From positions 1-64,000 of the forward strand of contig CAVAJR010000003.1 in assembly GCA_963589005.1 (NCBI GenBank): a DNA stretch of 64,000 nt, given 5' to 3'. Of this stretch, positions 34,807 through 43,961 are shown piece after piece; the first letter of the stretch is position 1, and the number at the start of each line of letters is the position of its first letter. This DNA comes from RGIG5612 sp963589005 (lineage in GTDB: Bacteria; Bacillota; Clostridia; Lachnospirales; Lachnospiraceae). The notes beneath the pieces were generated by a model. The model worked only from the letters and a program-made list of their open reading frames with translations, searched no databases and had not been told where the DNA came from. A program made the translations under genes and the position numbers.

Positions 34807-35709
34807 ATGAGTTCAAAAGTATATTCAGAAATCAAGAGAATTCCGGATGGAATGGCAACCGGCAAATTGACAGAAGGATGCCTCGTTTTAGAGGGCGGAG
34901 CCTTCAGAGGAGTATATTCTCAGGGTGTAACGGATCTGCTCATGCAGAAGGATATTAATCTTCAATGTGTTATAGGTGTTAGTGCAGGGGCGATGTCTGG
35001 TGCAGGATATGTGGCAGGACAGATCGGAAGGTCAGCCAGAATAACTATCGGACAAAGACATAATCCTGATTATGTAGGACTTAAGGCCTCGTTAAAATCA
35101 AGAAGTCTTATAAGACTTGATTATCTATTGAAGGACTATAATAAAATAGAGCCTCTGCGTATGGACAGATTACAATCTGATGACAGAAGGTTTGTAGTTG
35201 TTGCTACCAATCTTAATACCGGAACAGCCGCTTATTTTGAAAAGGATAATTGCAGTGATATCATCACAGCTATAAAGGCCTCTGCTTCCATGCCTGTTAT
35301 TTCTCCTATTGTACGCCTTGATGGTGAGCCATACTTAGATGGCGGATGCAGTGCCAAGATCCCATATCAGTGGGCGCTTCATGAGGGATACAAGAAGGTG
35401 GTGATCGTTCGAACAAGAGAACGGGGATATAGAAAGAAAGTTAAAAAGGACAGGCTTGCAGCAGGTATGTACAGCAAATATCCTAATTTTGTAGAAGCTC
35501 TGGAAAAATGTGATGCTGCATACAACAAGCTGTGCGATGATATAGAAGAGCAGGAGAAGTTAGGACGAGTATTTACAATATATCCGTCTGAACATGTTAC
35601 AGTTAAGCGTGTTGAGCCGGATGTTGAGAAGCTGGGACATCTGTACTGGCTGGGATATTATGATATGCTTAATAAGTTAAAGGAATTAAAAGAGTATCTG
35701 GAAAAGTAA
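34807..35709 (+). CDS. Patatin-like phospholipase (RssA-type)
   Basis: This 300-residue serine hydrolase has a Ser-Asp dyad. The oxyanion loop GGAFRG starts at residue 30, the nucleophile elbow GVSAG contains S59, and YLDGG contains D178. Bacterial RssA-type patatins hydrolyse acyl lipids in the cytoplasm; the substrate of this one is unknown. No signal peptide is visible. GGAGG lies seven bases before the ATG. The gene is alone between two identical tRNA-Gly genes and behind a structured leader. The C-terminal part (YIPSEHVTVKR-like, residues 250-300) is typical of the subfamily found in Clostridia. Confidence 0.9.
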   Translation: MSSKVYSEIKRIPDGMATGKLTEGCLVLEGGAFRGVYSQGVTDLLMQKDINLQCVIGVSAGAMSGAGYVAGQIGRSARITIGQRHNPDYVGLKASLKSRSLIRLDYLLKDYNKIEPLRMDRLQSDDRRFVVVATNLNTGTAAYFEKDNCSDIITAIKASASMPVISPIVRLDGEPYLDGGCSAKIPYQWALHEGYKKVVIVRTRERGYRKKVKKDRLAAGMYSKYPNFVEALEKCDAAYNKLCDDIEEQEKLGRVFTIYPSEHVTVKRVEPDVEKLGHLYWLGYYDMLNKLKELKEYLEK

Positions 35710-35717
35710 AATTCTTG

Positions 35718-35746
35718 TTGACAATAACTTCAGGTTATAGTATAAA
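35718..35746 (+). promoter_or_regulatory. Promoter of tRNA-Gly copy 2
   Basis: TTGACA at 35718-35723, a 17-base spacer and TATAAA at 35741-35746, 26 bases before the tRNA. It is near consensus and begins only 9 bases after the patatin stop. Confidence 0.8.
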
Positions 35747-35772
35747 TTTAACTGTGCTTAGATAAGTGCTCT

Positions 35773-35845
35773 GCGATAGTGGCGTAGTTGGTAACGCGCG
35801 ACCTTGCCAAGGTCGAGACCGCGGGTTCGAGCCCCGTCTATCGCT
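35773..35845 (+). tRNA. tRNA-Gly (GCC), copy 2
   Basis: Identical over all 73 bases to the tRNA-Gly at 34478, and the two bases on each side (CT before, TC after) also match. The promoters and terminators of the two copies differ. Anticodon GCC; no encoded CCA. Confidence 0.97.
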
Positions 35846-35854
35846 TCAATGAAA

Positions 35855-35883
35855 CTGTTATGTGTATGCATAGCAGCTTTTTT
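35855..35883 (+). terminator. Terminator of tRNA-Gly copy 2
   Basis: An 8-bp stem (35855-35862 with 35869-35876, one G-U) with loop TGTATG is followed by C and six T's. Confidence 0.85.
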
Positions 35884-35885
35884 GG

Positions 35886-36048
35886 TGCAATTATTCAGAG
35901 CCACGCCGCATTCGCAAAATCGCTGCTGCGCAGCTTTACTTTTGCTCATGTGGCGTTCTCGCCACATGAATTTATAAAAAAATTGACTTACCCGTGCAAG
36001 CACGATAAGTCGATTTTTTATAAATTCGCGTGGCTCTGAATAATTGCA
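35886..36048. repeat. 163-bp palindromic element with nested hairpins
   Basis: Perfect 21-bp inverted arms (35886-35906 with 36028-36048) enclose two further hairpins. The first is a perfect 9-bp stem with loop TTCT (35947-35955 with 35960-35968). The second is a long AT-rich stem of about 20 bp (35969-35990 with about 36006-36026, one bulge and one wobble) around CCGTGCAAGCACGA. The whole forms a cruciform-like or branched structure. It lies between the tRNA-Gly terminator and the rpmB terminator and carries no believable gene. The shape fits a miniature mobile element or a REP-like cluster. Confidence 0.75.
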
Positions 36049-36049
36049 T

Positions 36050-36075
36050 AAAAAAGGAACCCTTTCGGATTCCTT
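36050..36075 (-). terminator. Terminator of rpmB
   Basis: On the - strand a 9-bp stem (36067-36075 with 36054-36062, one wobble) with a GAAA tetraloop is followed by at least four U's. It directly follows the rpmB stop. Confidence 0.85.
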
Positions 36076-36087
36076 TAATACTGCTCA

Positions 36088-36273
36088 TTAAGCTCTTTCG
36101 ACTTTACCACTTCTTAAGCAGGAAGTACAAACATGTAATGTTCTTGCTCCGCCAGAAGTTTTAACTCTAACTGACTTGATGTTAGACTTCCAAATCTTGT
36201 TTGATCTTCTGTGTGAATGGCTGACAGCATTACCGAAATGCACGCCTTTACCACAAATATCACATTTTGCCAT
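36088..36273 (-). CDS. rpmB: 50S ribosomal protein bL28
   Basis: This 61-residue ribosomal protein begins MAKCDICGKG and contains VSHSHRRSNKIW. It is the zinc-binding (C+) form, with two CXXC pairs: C4/C7 and C49/C52. GGAGG lies nine bases before the start. It is transcribed alone, opposite to fakA. This rpmB-divergent-fakA-recG arrangement is familiar from Bacillus and Clostridia, although the usual yloU (Asp23 family) is absent here. Zinc-dependent L28 suggests that a zinc-free paralogue could exist elsewhere in the genome. Confidence 0.97.
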   Translation of the reverse strand: MAKCDICGKGVHFGNAVSHSHRRSNKIWKSNIKSVRVKTSGGARTLHVCTSCLRSGKVERA

Positions 36274-36321
36274 TTCATTGCACCTCCTTCGAGAGTTACT
36301 TTCGCTTTACGCACAAGCCAC

Positions 36322-36350
36322 ATTCTAACAGATAACTTTTTTAATTGCAA
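36322..36350 (-). promoter_or_regulatory. Promoter of rpmB
   Basis: On the - strand TTGCAA (36345-36350), a 17-base spacer and TAGAAT (36322-36327). It lies about 50 bases upstream of the rpmB start. Confidence 0.7.
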
Positions 36351-36597
36351 GATGTTTTTGAATGTAAGCCGTCGGAAATTTTAAAAACAAATTCCGTTGA
36401 TGAATTTTAATCTGCAGTCTCGGCAAGTCCGGACGATTCTCAAACAATTTATAGCATGTTGAACTTTCATTGCATTTGGGATAATATGTGTTTTGGTGGA
36501 TTTGCTGGTTTTAATAATGCGTTATGATAATGCGCAATCATTTAAGCTAAGTAAATCGTAATAAATCAATGACCTACGTACAGAAGGAGAATTACTC
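36351..36597 (+). promoter_or_regulatory. Divergent intergenic region upstream of fakA
   Basis: No gene is visible here; a yloU/Asp23 homologue, expected in this place in many Firmicutes, is missing. A weak promoter candidate for fakA is TTGAAC (36459) - 17 - TAATAT (36482). The fakA ribosome binding site AGAAGGAGA lies at its end. Confidence 0.4.
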
Positions 36598-38292
36598 TTG
36601 AATAATATAATTGATGCAAATACGCTGGAGAGGATGTTTCTTGCAGGAACGAAATATCTGGAGAATAAGAAGGAATGGATCAATGAACTGAACGTTTTCC
36701 CGGTTCCTGACGGAGATACCGGCACTAATATGATGATGACGCTTATGTCAGCGGTAAATGAACTGCAGCAGCTGAAAAAGGATGTGAAGCTGAGTGATAT
36801 CGGAAGTAAGATATCATCAGGCACGTTAAGAGGAGCAAGGGGCAATTCAGGCGTTATTATGTCACAGCTGTGCAGAGGATTTGCCAATGGCATCGAAAAT
36901 CTTGAAACTATAGATAAGAATGCATTGGTAATTGCTATGGAGAAGGCTGTAGCTGCAGCTTATAAGGCAGTAATGAATCCTAAGGAAGGTACGATCCTTA
37001 CAGTTGCATCTGCTGCTGCAGATAAGGCCAGATCTCTGGTCACTGAGGATTTAAGTATGCAGGCCTATCTTGCTGAGATCAGAAGATATGCAGAATATAT
37101 TCTTACCCAGACTCCGGATATGCTGCCTGTATTAAAAGAGGCCGGTGTAGTTGACTCTGGCGGACAGGGTCTGGTTGAATTCTTCAGAGGAGCATATGAT
37201 GCATTCTGCGGTAAGGAAATCAATCTTACATTTGGTCAGGCAGGCAGTTCAAAGTCAATGTCAGTAATTGACACTTCCAACATTTCAACAGCAGATATAA
37301 AGTTTGGATATTGCACGGAATTTATAATAGAATTATCCGGAGAATACACTTTGTCAGATGATGAGGCATTTAAACATTATCTTGCATCGATTGGCGATTC
37401 CATCGTATGTGTTGGCATGGATGATATTGTAAAGGTTCATGTTCATACTGACCATCCGGGAGAGGTTATAGAGAAGGCACTTACATACGGCGAGCTTACC
37501 AGCCTTAAGATTGACAATATGCGTATAGAGCATCACGAGAAGGTCATTATGGAGGCTGACAAGGCTCTGGCATTGGAGACTGAGAAGAAAATGTCAGAAG
37601 CTGCGGACAGCAAAAAGGTTAAGAAACAGTTAAAACCGTTGGGATTCGTAGCTGTAAGCAGCGGCGATGGATTAGCTGAGATATTTAAGAGTCTTAAGGT
37701 TGACTATATCATTGAGGGCGGTCAGACGATGAATCCCAGCACTAATGATATAATTAACGCGGTTAATGCTGTTGATGCCGAAAGCGTGATAATCCTTCCT
37801 AACAATGGCAATATCATTATGGCTGCTAATCAGGCAAGGCTGATGTGCGAGGACAAATATGTATATGTGGTACCTACAAATACTATCTGCCAGGGAATAA
37901 ATGCCATGATCAATCTCGTGCCGTCGCTTGATGCAGAGGGTAATGTCCAGATCATGACTGAGGCTGCGGAGGAGATCAAAAGCGGAGAAGTAACATATGC
38001 GATCCGTACAACAGATGTTAACGGAATGCATATCGAAAAGGGCGATTACATGGGCATAGGAGATGGCAGTGTGCTGGCAGTATCTGAGAACAAGATCAAG
38101 GCAGCAGCTAACATGATAAATGCCATGTCTGACGAAGAAACAGAGATTGTCACTATCTATTATGGTGAGAGTTCAAATGAAGAGGAAGCCCGCGAACTGG
38201 CAGATATAGTTGAAGAAACACTTCCTGATGCAGATATAGAGATCGTATATGGCGGGCAGAATGTATATGATTTCTTTGTATCAGTAGAGTAA
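36598..38292 (+). CDS. fakA: Fatty acid kinase catalytic subunit FakA / YloV (DhaL-DegV-like)
   Basis: This 564-residue protein has an N-terminal DhaL ATP-binding domain with metal aspartates in PVPDGDTGTNM (D38, D40) and GARGNSGVI. A linker follows, then a C-terminal DegV-like domain. With a separate acyl-binding FakB (DegV) protein it phosphorylates free fatty acids for phospholipid synthesis. No fakB is in the window. The start is TTG 36598 with AAGGAGA about seven bases upstream. recG follows after 5 bases, a conserved pairing. The older name in many genomes is DAK2 domain protein YloV. Confidence 0.92.
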   Translation: MNNIIDANTLERMFLAGTKYLENKKEWINELNVFPVPDGDTGTNMMMTLMSAVNELQQLKKDVKLSDIGSKISSGTLRGARGNSGVIMSQLCRGFANGIENLETIDKNALVIAMEKAVAAAYKAVMNPKEGTILTVASAAADKARSLVTEDLSMQAYLAEIRRYAEYILTQTPDMLPVLKEAGVVDSGGQGLVEFFRGAYDAFCGKEINLTFGQAGSSKSMSVIDTSNISTADIKFGYCTEFIIELSGEYTLSDDEAFKHYLASIGDSIVCVGMDDIVKVHVHTDHPGEVIEKALTYGELTSLKIDNMRIEHHEKVIMEADKALALETEKKMSEAADSKKVKKQLKPLGFVAVSSGDGLAEIFKSLKVDYIIEGGQTMNPSTNDIINAVNAVDAESVIILPNNGNIIMAANQARLMCEDKYVYVVPTNTICQGINAMINLVPSLDAEGNVQIMTEAAEEIKSGEVTYAIRTTDVNGMHIEKGDYMGIGDGSVLAVSENKIKAAANMINAMSDEETEIVTIYYGESSNEEEARELADIVEETLPDADIEIVYGGQNVYDFFVSVE

Positions 38293-38297
38293 ATGAT

Positions 38298-40349
38298 ATG
38301 AGATTAACGCAGCTGAAAGGAATAGGAGAGAAGACGGAAGCGGCATTTGTTAATGCAGGTATTCTGAATGTAACGGATCTGCTGTTTTTCTTCCCGAGAG
38401 ATTATGAGCTGTTCTGTCCTCCGGAGACGATCTGCGAGATAGGAATGAAGAGCTTCGTTACGCTGCGGGGAACATTTGCACAGGGAGTTTTTGAGAGAAA
38501 AACACCTAAGATTAGCATACTGCAGGCGACTTTTAAGGACGAAGTAGGCGATTCCATAAGGACTGCGTGGTTTAATGCACCATTCATAAAGAAAAAAATT
38601 GTTCCCGGAGTGCCATATATCATAAGAGGTCGAGTAAGCCGCAAATATGGCACCAACCAGATCGATCAGCCCAAGGTATATACACTTGCAGAATATGATC
38701 AGATCCAGGGAAGTCTGCAGCCTGTATATTCGATACCCAAGGGCTTATCCAATAATATTATCTCAAAAGCAGTAAGTCAGGCACTGGAAACACAGGATTT
38801 TCTGCTGACAGATGTCGAGGATTTTATACCAAAATCAGTAAGAAAAAAATACAATCTGTCAAGGCGCAGCAGTGCCGTTAAAAATATGCATTTTCCGGCT
38901 GATCAGCAGACTTTCGCTGATGCAATATCAAGAATGTCCTTCGAGGAGATTTTTCTTTTTATCTATCTGATGAAAATGTCCGGCGGCAGGGAAACTGAAA
39001 AAAGCAAAATAGTAATAAATGCCTCAGATATGACTAAGGCATTTATTGACAGGCTGCCTTTTAAACTCACGGATGCGCAAAACAAAGTTATCGACGAAAT
39101 CGGGCATGATATGTCCTGCGGAATGGTAATGAATCGTCTGATACAAGGAGATGTGGGCTCGGGTAAGACCATAGTTGCATTGATTGCACTCATGAATGCA
39201 GCATTTGCCGGATATCAGGGAGCAATGATGGCGCCTACAGAAGTGTTGGCGGCGCAGCATTACGAGACAATAACAACGCTGTTTAAACAAAATGACATAA
39301 ATCTGAATGCAGCTCTGCTGACAGGTTCAATGACAGCTCTTGAGAAGAGAGTGGTCTATGATGCACTCAAAAATGGCAAAATTGATATATTGATAGGCAC
39401 CCATGCGCTTATTCAGGAGAAGGTCAGATTCAATAATCTTGGACTGATAATTACGGATGAGCAGCATAGATTCGGGCTGAGACAGAGACAGGCATTTGCT
39501 GATAAAGGCAATGGCAACATACCTCATATGCTTGTTATGAGTGCTACACCGATTCCGCGAACACTGGCTCTTATTATTTACGGAAATATGAATGTCAGCG
39601 TTATCGACCAGGTGCCGGCCAGCAGAAAGCCCATCAAGAATGCAGTTGTGGATGATTCATTCCATGCCAATGCATATAAGTTCATAACTAATCAGGTAAA
39701 GGCGGGACATCAGGCATATATAATCTGTCCTTTGGTGGAATATTCTGAGGGTCTTGATGCTGCAAATGTTGAGGATTACACTCAGCTGCTGCGCGAGGTA
39801 CTGGATCCGTCTATACGGATAGGCAAGCTTACAGGTCCTATGCCTACCGGCAGGAAAAACGAAATAATGAGCAAGTTTGCAGCAGGGGAAATAGATGTGC
39901 TTGTATCCACGACAGTTATAGAGGTGGGTGTGGATGTTCCAAATGCAACGGTAATGATGATTGAAGATGCCAACAGGTTCGGACTGGCAACGCTGCACCA
40001 GTTAAGAGGACGTGTAGGCAGAGGCAAGGATCAGAGCTATTGCATATTTGTATCTAATAATAAGTCAGAGGAAGCTATGGAAAGGCTGAGAATCCTTAAT
40101 GACTCTAATAACGGATTCGAGATTGCAGCTAAGGATCTGGAAATGAGAGGCCCCGGGGAATTCCTGGGGATCAGGCAAAGCGGAGCATTGTCGTTTAAGT
40201 ACTTTGACGTATTCAGGGATGCACAGCTGGCGGCAAAAGCATCAGAGGCTGCAGATGACATAATAAGCGGGCGCATAGCAATAACTGATGAGGAGCGGGC
40301 ATTATTAGACGAGAAAAGACAGGCGCTTCAGGGTAGCATATTGTTGTAA
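38298..40349 (+). CDS. recG: ATP-dependent DNA helicase RecG
   Basis: This 683-residue superfamily 2 helicase reverses stalled replication forks and Holliday junctions. The N-terminal OB-fold wedge domain comes first (RLTQLKGIGEKTEAAF start). The motor follows, with Walker A GDVGSGKT (K290), DEQH at 387-390, SATPIPRTLAL, and motif VI QLRGRVGRG. The C-terminal clamp includes GPGEFLGIRQSG. Length and motifs are standard. It is coupled to fakA and followed 51 bases later by ddl. Confidence 0.97.
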   Translation: MRLTQLKGIGEKTEAAFVNAGILNVTDLLFFFPRDYELFCPPETICEIGMKSFVTLRGTFAQGVFERKTPKISILQATFKDEVGDSIRTAWFNAPFIKKKIVPGVPYIIRGRVSRKYGTNQIDQPKVYTLAEYDQIQGSLQPVYSIPKGLSNNIISKAVSQALETQDFLLTDVEDFIPKSVRKKYNLSRRSSAVKNMHFPADQQTFADAISRMSFEEIFLFIYLMKMSGGRETEKSKIVINASDMTKAFIDRLPFKLTDAQNKVIDEIGHDMSCGMVMNRLIQGDVGSGKTIVALIALMNAAFAGYQGAMMAPTEVLAAQHYETITTLFKQNDINLNAALLTGSMTALEKRVVYDALKNGKIDILIGTHALIQEKVRFNNLGLIITDEQHRFGLRQRQAFADKGNGNIPHMLVMSATPIPRTLALIIYGNMNVSVIDQVPASRKPIKNAVVDDSFHANAYKFITNQVKAGHQAYIICPLVEYSEGLDAANVEDYTQLLREVLDPSIRIGKLTGPMPTGRKNEIMSKFAAGEIDVLVSTTVIEVGVDVPNATVMMIEDANRFGLATLHQLRGRVGRGKDQSYCIFVSNNKSEEAMERLRILNDSNNGFEIAAKDLEMRGPGEFLGIRQSGALSFKYFDVFRDAQLAAKASEAADDIISGRIAITDEERALLDEKRQALQGSILL

Positions 40350-40400
40350 ACTGTGCTAACATAAAAAATCAGATATTGAAAAAGAAAGCGAGTTTTATAT

Positions 40401-41405
40401 ATGAATATAGTAGTATTGTGCGGCGGCGTCAGTTCTGAAAGAGAGATTTCTCTTCGCACATCAACTAAGGTATCGGGCGCACTCAGAGAATGCGGACATA
40501 ATGTTATAATGATGGATGTGTTCTTCGGAGCTGAAGAAGAACCGGAATTTGACAATAAACAAAATTATGCAGAAACTGCAGATACATTAAGATCAAAGAA
40601 TTCATTGATCACACCGGAACTTATAAGAAAAACCGGTTTATTCGGACAAAATGTTATTGAAACCTGCAAAAAGGCTGACATAGTATTTATCGGACTTCAC
40701 GGAGAAAATGGTGAGGATGGAAGAGTTCAGGCGGTATTTGAAAAGGAAGGCATAAAATACACAGGTTCAGATCCTGCCAGCTCAGCAATTGCCATGAGCA
40801 AGGAAGAGACGAAGAAGTTGGTATCTCCCTACATTCGTATGCCTAAGGGCATTGTGGCACATAGGGGAGCACAAAACAGCAGAGAGATTCCTGCTCCGTG
40901 CGTAATAAAACCAAGCAACGGCGGCTCTTCTGTGGGTGTTATGATAGTTAAGGACGATGCAGAATATGACAAGGCGTTGGAGGAATGCTTCAAATATGAC
41001 GATACCGTTCTGATTGAGGAATATATTGAAGGACGAGAGCTGACCCAGGGAGTATTAGACGGCAAGGCTCTTCCACCGGTTGAGATATGTCCTGACAAGG
41101 ATACCTGGTATGATTATAGCAATAAATACAACGGAAAGACTAAAGAAGTATGCCCGGCACAGATACCACAGGAGGTTCTGGCTGAAATGTCAGAAAAGTC
41201 TGTAAGATTCGGCCAGATAGTAGGTCTTTCGGTATATTACAGAATAGATTATCTGCTGGATGCAGAGGGGAAATTATATGCACTTGAAGCTAATTCCCTT
41301 CCGGGAATGACGGATACATCCCTTGTGCCGCAGGAGGCAGCAGCTATAGGAATGAGTTATCCGGAACTGTGCAATAAAATCATAGAAATATCATTAAACA
41401 AATAA
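40401..41405 (+). CDS. ddl: D-alanine-D-alanine ligase
   Basis: This 334-residue ATP-grasp ligase makes the D-Ala-D-Ala end of the cell-wall precursor. It starts CGGVSSEREISLRT, has IKPSNGGSSVGV and closes with LEANSLPGMTDTSL. In the omega loop the WYDYSNKYNGKT segment carries tyrosine at the KY position (Y243). This is the D-Ala signature, rather than histidine (D-lactate, VanA-type) or phenylalanine (D-serine). Its product is the substrate of MurF, encoded directly downstream. Confidence 0.94.
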   Translation: MNIVVLCGGVSSEREISLRTSTKVSGALRECGHNVIMMDVFFGAEEEPEFDNKQNYAETADTLRSKNSLITPELIRKTGLFGQNVIETCKKADIVFIGLHGENGEDGRVQAVFEKEGIKYTGSDPASSAIAMSKEETKKLVSPYIRMPKGIVAHRGAQNSREIPAPCVIKPSNGGSSVGVMIVKDDAEYDKALEECFKYDDTVLIEEYIEGRELTQGVLDGKALPPVEICPDKDTWYDYSNKYNGKTKEVCPAQIPQEVLAEMSEKSVRFGQIVGLSVYYRIDYLLDAEGKLYALEANSLPGMTDTSLVPQEAAAIGMSYPELCNKIIEISLNK

Positions 41406-41426
41406 TTGGAAAAGTCGAGGTGTATA

Positions 41427-42809
41427 ATGAAAAATATTACACTAAAAATTATTCAGAGCGTTACAGGCGGACAGCTGTATAATGCCAAGGGGGTTATGGA
41501 TGTTGAGATTTCAGCTATTGTTCAGGACAGCAGAAAAATAGTTGATAATTGCTTATTCCTCTGCATTAAGGGAGAGAAGGTAGACGGACATTCATACGCC
41601 AAGCAGGTACTGGAAAACGGTGCACTGTGCGTTCTGTGCGAAAGGAACATGCCGGAACTTACAGGGCCGTATCTTGTTGTAGATTCTGTACTTAAGGCAA
41701 CACAGGCCATAGCAGAATATTACAGAAAAGGTCTTGATATTAAAGTGGTAGGTGTTACCGGAAGTGTAGGCAAAACCAGCACTAAGGAATTCATATCCGC
41801 TGTCTTGAGTAAAAGGTACAGGGTACATAAAACAAAGGGCAATTATAATAATCAGTGGGGAGTGCCGTTTACAATATTCGGAATCGATGAGACTTCACAG
41901 GTGGCAGTAATAGAAATGGGAATTTCTGATATGGGTGAGATGGATGAACTTGCCCGTATGGCTCGTCCTGATGTCGCTGTCATTACCTGTATAGGAGAGA
42001 GTCATCTGGAATTTTTCAAAACAAGAGACGGAATATTGCAGGCTAAAAGTGAAATATTCAATTATATGAAGCCTAATGGCGCTATTATTCTTAATGGCGA
42101 TGATGATAAGCTGGCGGCGGTTAAGACTATTAAGGGAATTAAACCGGAATTTTACGGACTTACTGCCATGAATGATATTTCGGCGGAAAATATTGATGAT
42201 AAAGGTCTGGAAGGATCTGACTTCAATCTTGTTATACGTGACGGCGGCGGCAAGATGTCGCTGAGGGTATCGGTACCGGTTCCGGGACAACATAATATCT
42301 ATAATGCATTGGCGGCTGCCAGTGTAGGACTTAAGATGGGAATATCACCTCTTGAGATAAGGGCAGCTCTTGCTGAAATGAAGAATGCCGAAGGCCGTGG
42401 AAATATCATTAATACAGGCAAATACATGATACTTGATGACTGCTATAATGCGGCGCCGCGATCTGTGGAATCATCCATCGATCTTCTGATGAAGATGCCG
42501 GGACGTAAGGTGGCAATCCTGGGCGATATGCTGGAATTAGGAGATAATTCTGACAAATTCCACTTCAGGGTAGGACAGTATGCAGGCAAGGCCGGAGTGG
42601 ATGTTTTGATATGCGTTGGAAGCAGTTCGGAAAAGACCTTCATGGGCGCTAAAATGACAACGGACAAGCAGGTAGAGCTGATGAGAAATGCCGGAGAGTG
42701 TATACAGTCGCTTCCGAGCATCCTGCATGATGGGGATTCTATACTGGTCAAGGCATCGAATGCAATGAAGTTTCCAACCATTGTTGCAGCAATTAAGGAA
42801 ATGAAATGA
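41427..42809 (+). CDS. murF: UDP-MurNAc-tripeptide-D-Ala-D-Ala ligase MurF
   Basis: This 460-residue Mur ligase has ATP loop GVTGSVGKTSTKE and the MurF signature HKTKGNYNNQWGVPFT. The central motif is VIEMGISDMGEMDELARMARPDVAVIT, cut here at residues 158-184. The end segment is DDCYNAAPRSVESSIDLL. It joins the D-Ala-D-Ala dipeptide to the tripeptide precursor. I chose ATG 41427 (GAGG seven bases upstream) over an in-frame TTG at 41406. The last four bases overlap the following nuclease gene (ATGA). ddl-murF is a functional pair. Confidence 0.95.
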   Translation: MKNITLKIIQSVTGGQLYNAKGVMDVEISAIVQDSRKIVDNCLFLCIKGEKVDGHSYAKQVLENGALCVLCERNMPELTGPYLVVDSVLKATQAIAEYYRKGLDIKVVGVTGSVGKTSTKEFISAVLSKRYRVHKTKGNYNNQWGVPFTIFGIDETSQVAVIEMGISDMGEMDELARMARPDVAVITCIGESHLEFFKTRDGILQAKSEIFNYMKPNGAIILNGDDDKLAAVKTIKGIKPEFYGLTAMNDISAENIDDKGLEGSDFNLVIRDGGGKMSLRVSVPVPGQHNIYNALAAASVGLKMGISPLEIRAALAEMKNAEGRGNIINTGKYMILDDCYNAAPRSVESSIDLLMKMPGRKVAILGDMLELGDNSDKFHFRVGQYAGKAGVDVLICVGSSSEKTFMGAKMTTDKQVELMRNAGECIQSLPSILHDGDSILVKASNAMKFPTIVAAIKEMK

Positions 42810-43888
42810 AGGTAATTACCAGACCATTAGAAGTAATACCGGAATATAATTTGAGAAGCATTTGCTCTCTGGAGGAGATGCTTCTTTTTGATATAGAAAC
42901 AACAGGCTTGAAGAAGGAAACAACTCAGCTGTATCTGGTTGGATGTGCGTATTATTCCAATGGTACATGGTATGCAAGACAGTGGCTCACAGAAAACACA
43001 TCAGATGAATTAAGAGTTCTGGAGGAGTTCTGCGAGTTTGCTTCGCATTACAGAACATTGGTGCATTTTAACGGCGACGGATTCGATATTCCGTATATGC
43101 AATTTAAAGCAGATTATTACATGACGGGGTTTGATTTCGGAAGATTTAACAGCTTCGATATTCTGAAAAATGCCAGAAAATCCAAGAAGCTGTTGAGCCT
43201 TCAGAGTATGTCACAGAAATCAATTGAGATATTTCTGGGGATCAACAGAGATGACCAGTTAAACGGAGGACTTCTGATACCTGTTTATTATGACTATGAG
43301 AAGAGCAGGTCTGCTCAGCTTGAACATCTGCTGCTGCTTCATAATTTTGATGATATTCAGGGAATGCTTAAGATTTTGCCAATCCTTACATATACCGATG
43401 TTTTAAGTGGCGGGTATGAATTTCTATCGGCCGGTGAGGCCCGCGATACAGCGATATTGGAATATAGGATTACGGATCCTGTTCCTGTATATTGCGAGAA
43501 ACTGGTGGATGCTAATGGGGATATATTGGTATGCATGGACAGGGATCTGCTTCAGATAAATATGAAAATATATACAGAGACAGGCAGGATTCCTCTGGCA
43601 AATGTCTGCGATTATTATTATCTGCCTGAGGAGGATATTGTCGTTCATAAGGATGTAGGACAATTTTTGGACAGATCTAAGCGGGTAAAGGCTACAAAGA
43701 AAAATTGCTTCCTTAAGAAGGACGGAAGGTTCATACCTCAGATAAATGCAATATTTACTCCTGCATTTCAACTGGCAGAGGATAAAAAACGGATGTATGC
43801 AGATTGGGATGAGCTGGAAAAGGGCTGCGATAAGAGTCTTATGAAGGAATTATCCTCCGGAATTTTGCATTTCATTTCAGGTTGTTAA
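42806..43888 (+). CDS. YprB-type ribonuclease H-like domain protein (DEDD exonuclease fold)
   Basis: This 360-residue protein has a DEDD exonuclease core. LFDIETTGL supplies D29 and E31, VHFNGDGFDIP supplies the middle aspartate, and HNFDDIQGML supplies the last aspartate. The arrangement matches YprB-like RNase H-fold proteins, whose biological role is poorly known (RNA or DNA processing is possible). The C-terminal half (after about residue 200) has no motif that I recognise. The start overlaps the murF stop. The conservation of all acidic residues argues that it is active. Confidence 0.8.
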   Translation: MKVITRPLEVIPEYNLRSICSLEEMLLFDIETTGLKKETTQLYLVGCAYYSNGTWYARQWLTENTSDELRVLEEFCEFASHYRTLVHFNGDGFDIPYMQFKADYYMTGFDFGRFNSFDILKNARKSKKLLSLQSMSQKSIEIFLGINRDDQLNGGLLIPVYYDYEKSRSAQLEHLLLLHNFDDIQGMLKILPILTYTDVLSGGYEFLSAGEARDTAILEYRITDPVPVYCEKLVDANGDILVCMDRDLLQINMKIYTETGRIPLANVCDYYYLPEEDIVVHKDVGQFLDRSKRVKATKKNCFLKKDGRFIPQINAIFTPAFQLAEDKKRMYADWDELEKGCDKSLMKELSSGILHFISGC

Positions 43889-43961
43889 TTATAATTTGAT
43901 ACTGTATAATGAAAAGCTGAAACAAAACCTGTGCTCGTATATAGGAAATGGAGGAAGTGGC

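Noticed and set aside
35758..36039. Short frames on both strands across tRNA-Gly copy 2 and the 163-bp palindrome
   Set aside because: They read through a tRNA and an inverted repeat; the apparent protein sequence is a by-product.
41406..41426. Upstream TTG start for murF
   Set aside because: The GAGG element is placed for ATG 41427; the extra seven residues are not MurF-like.
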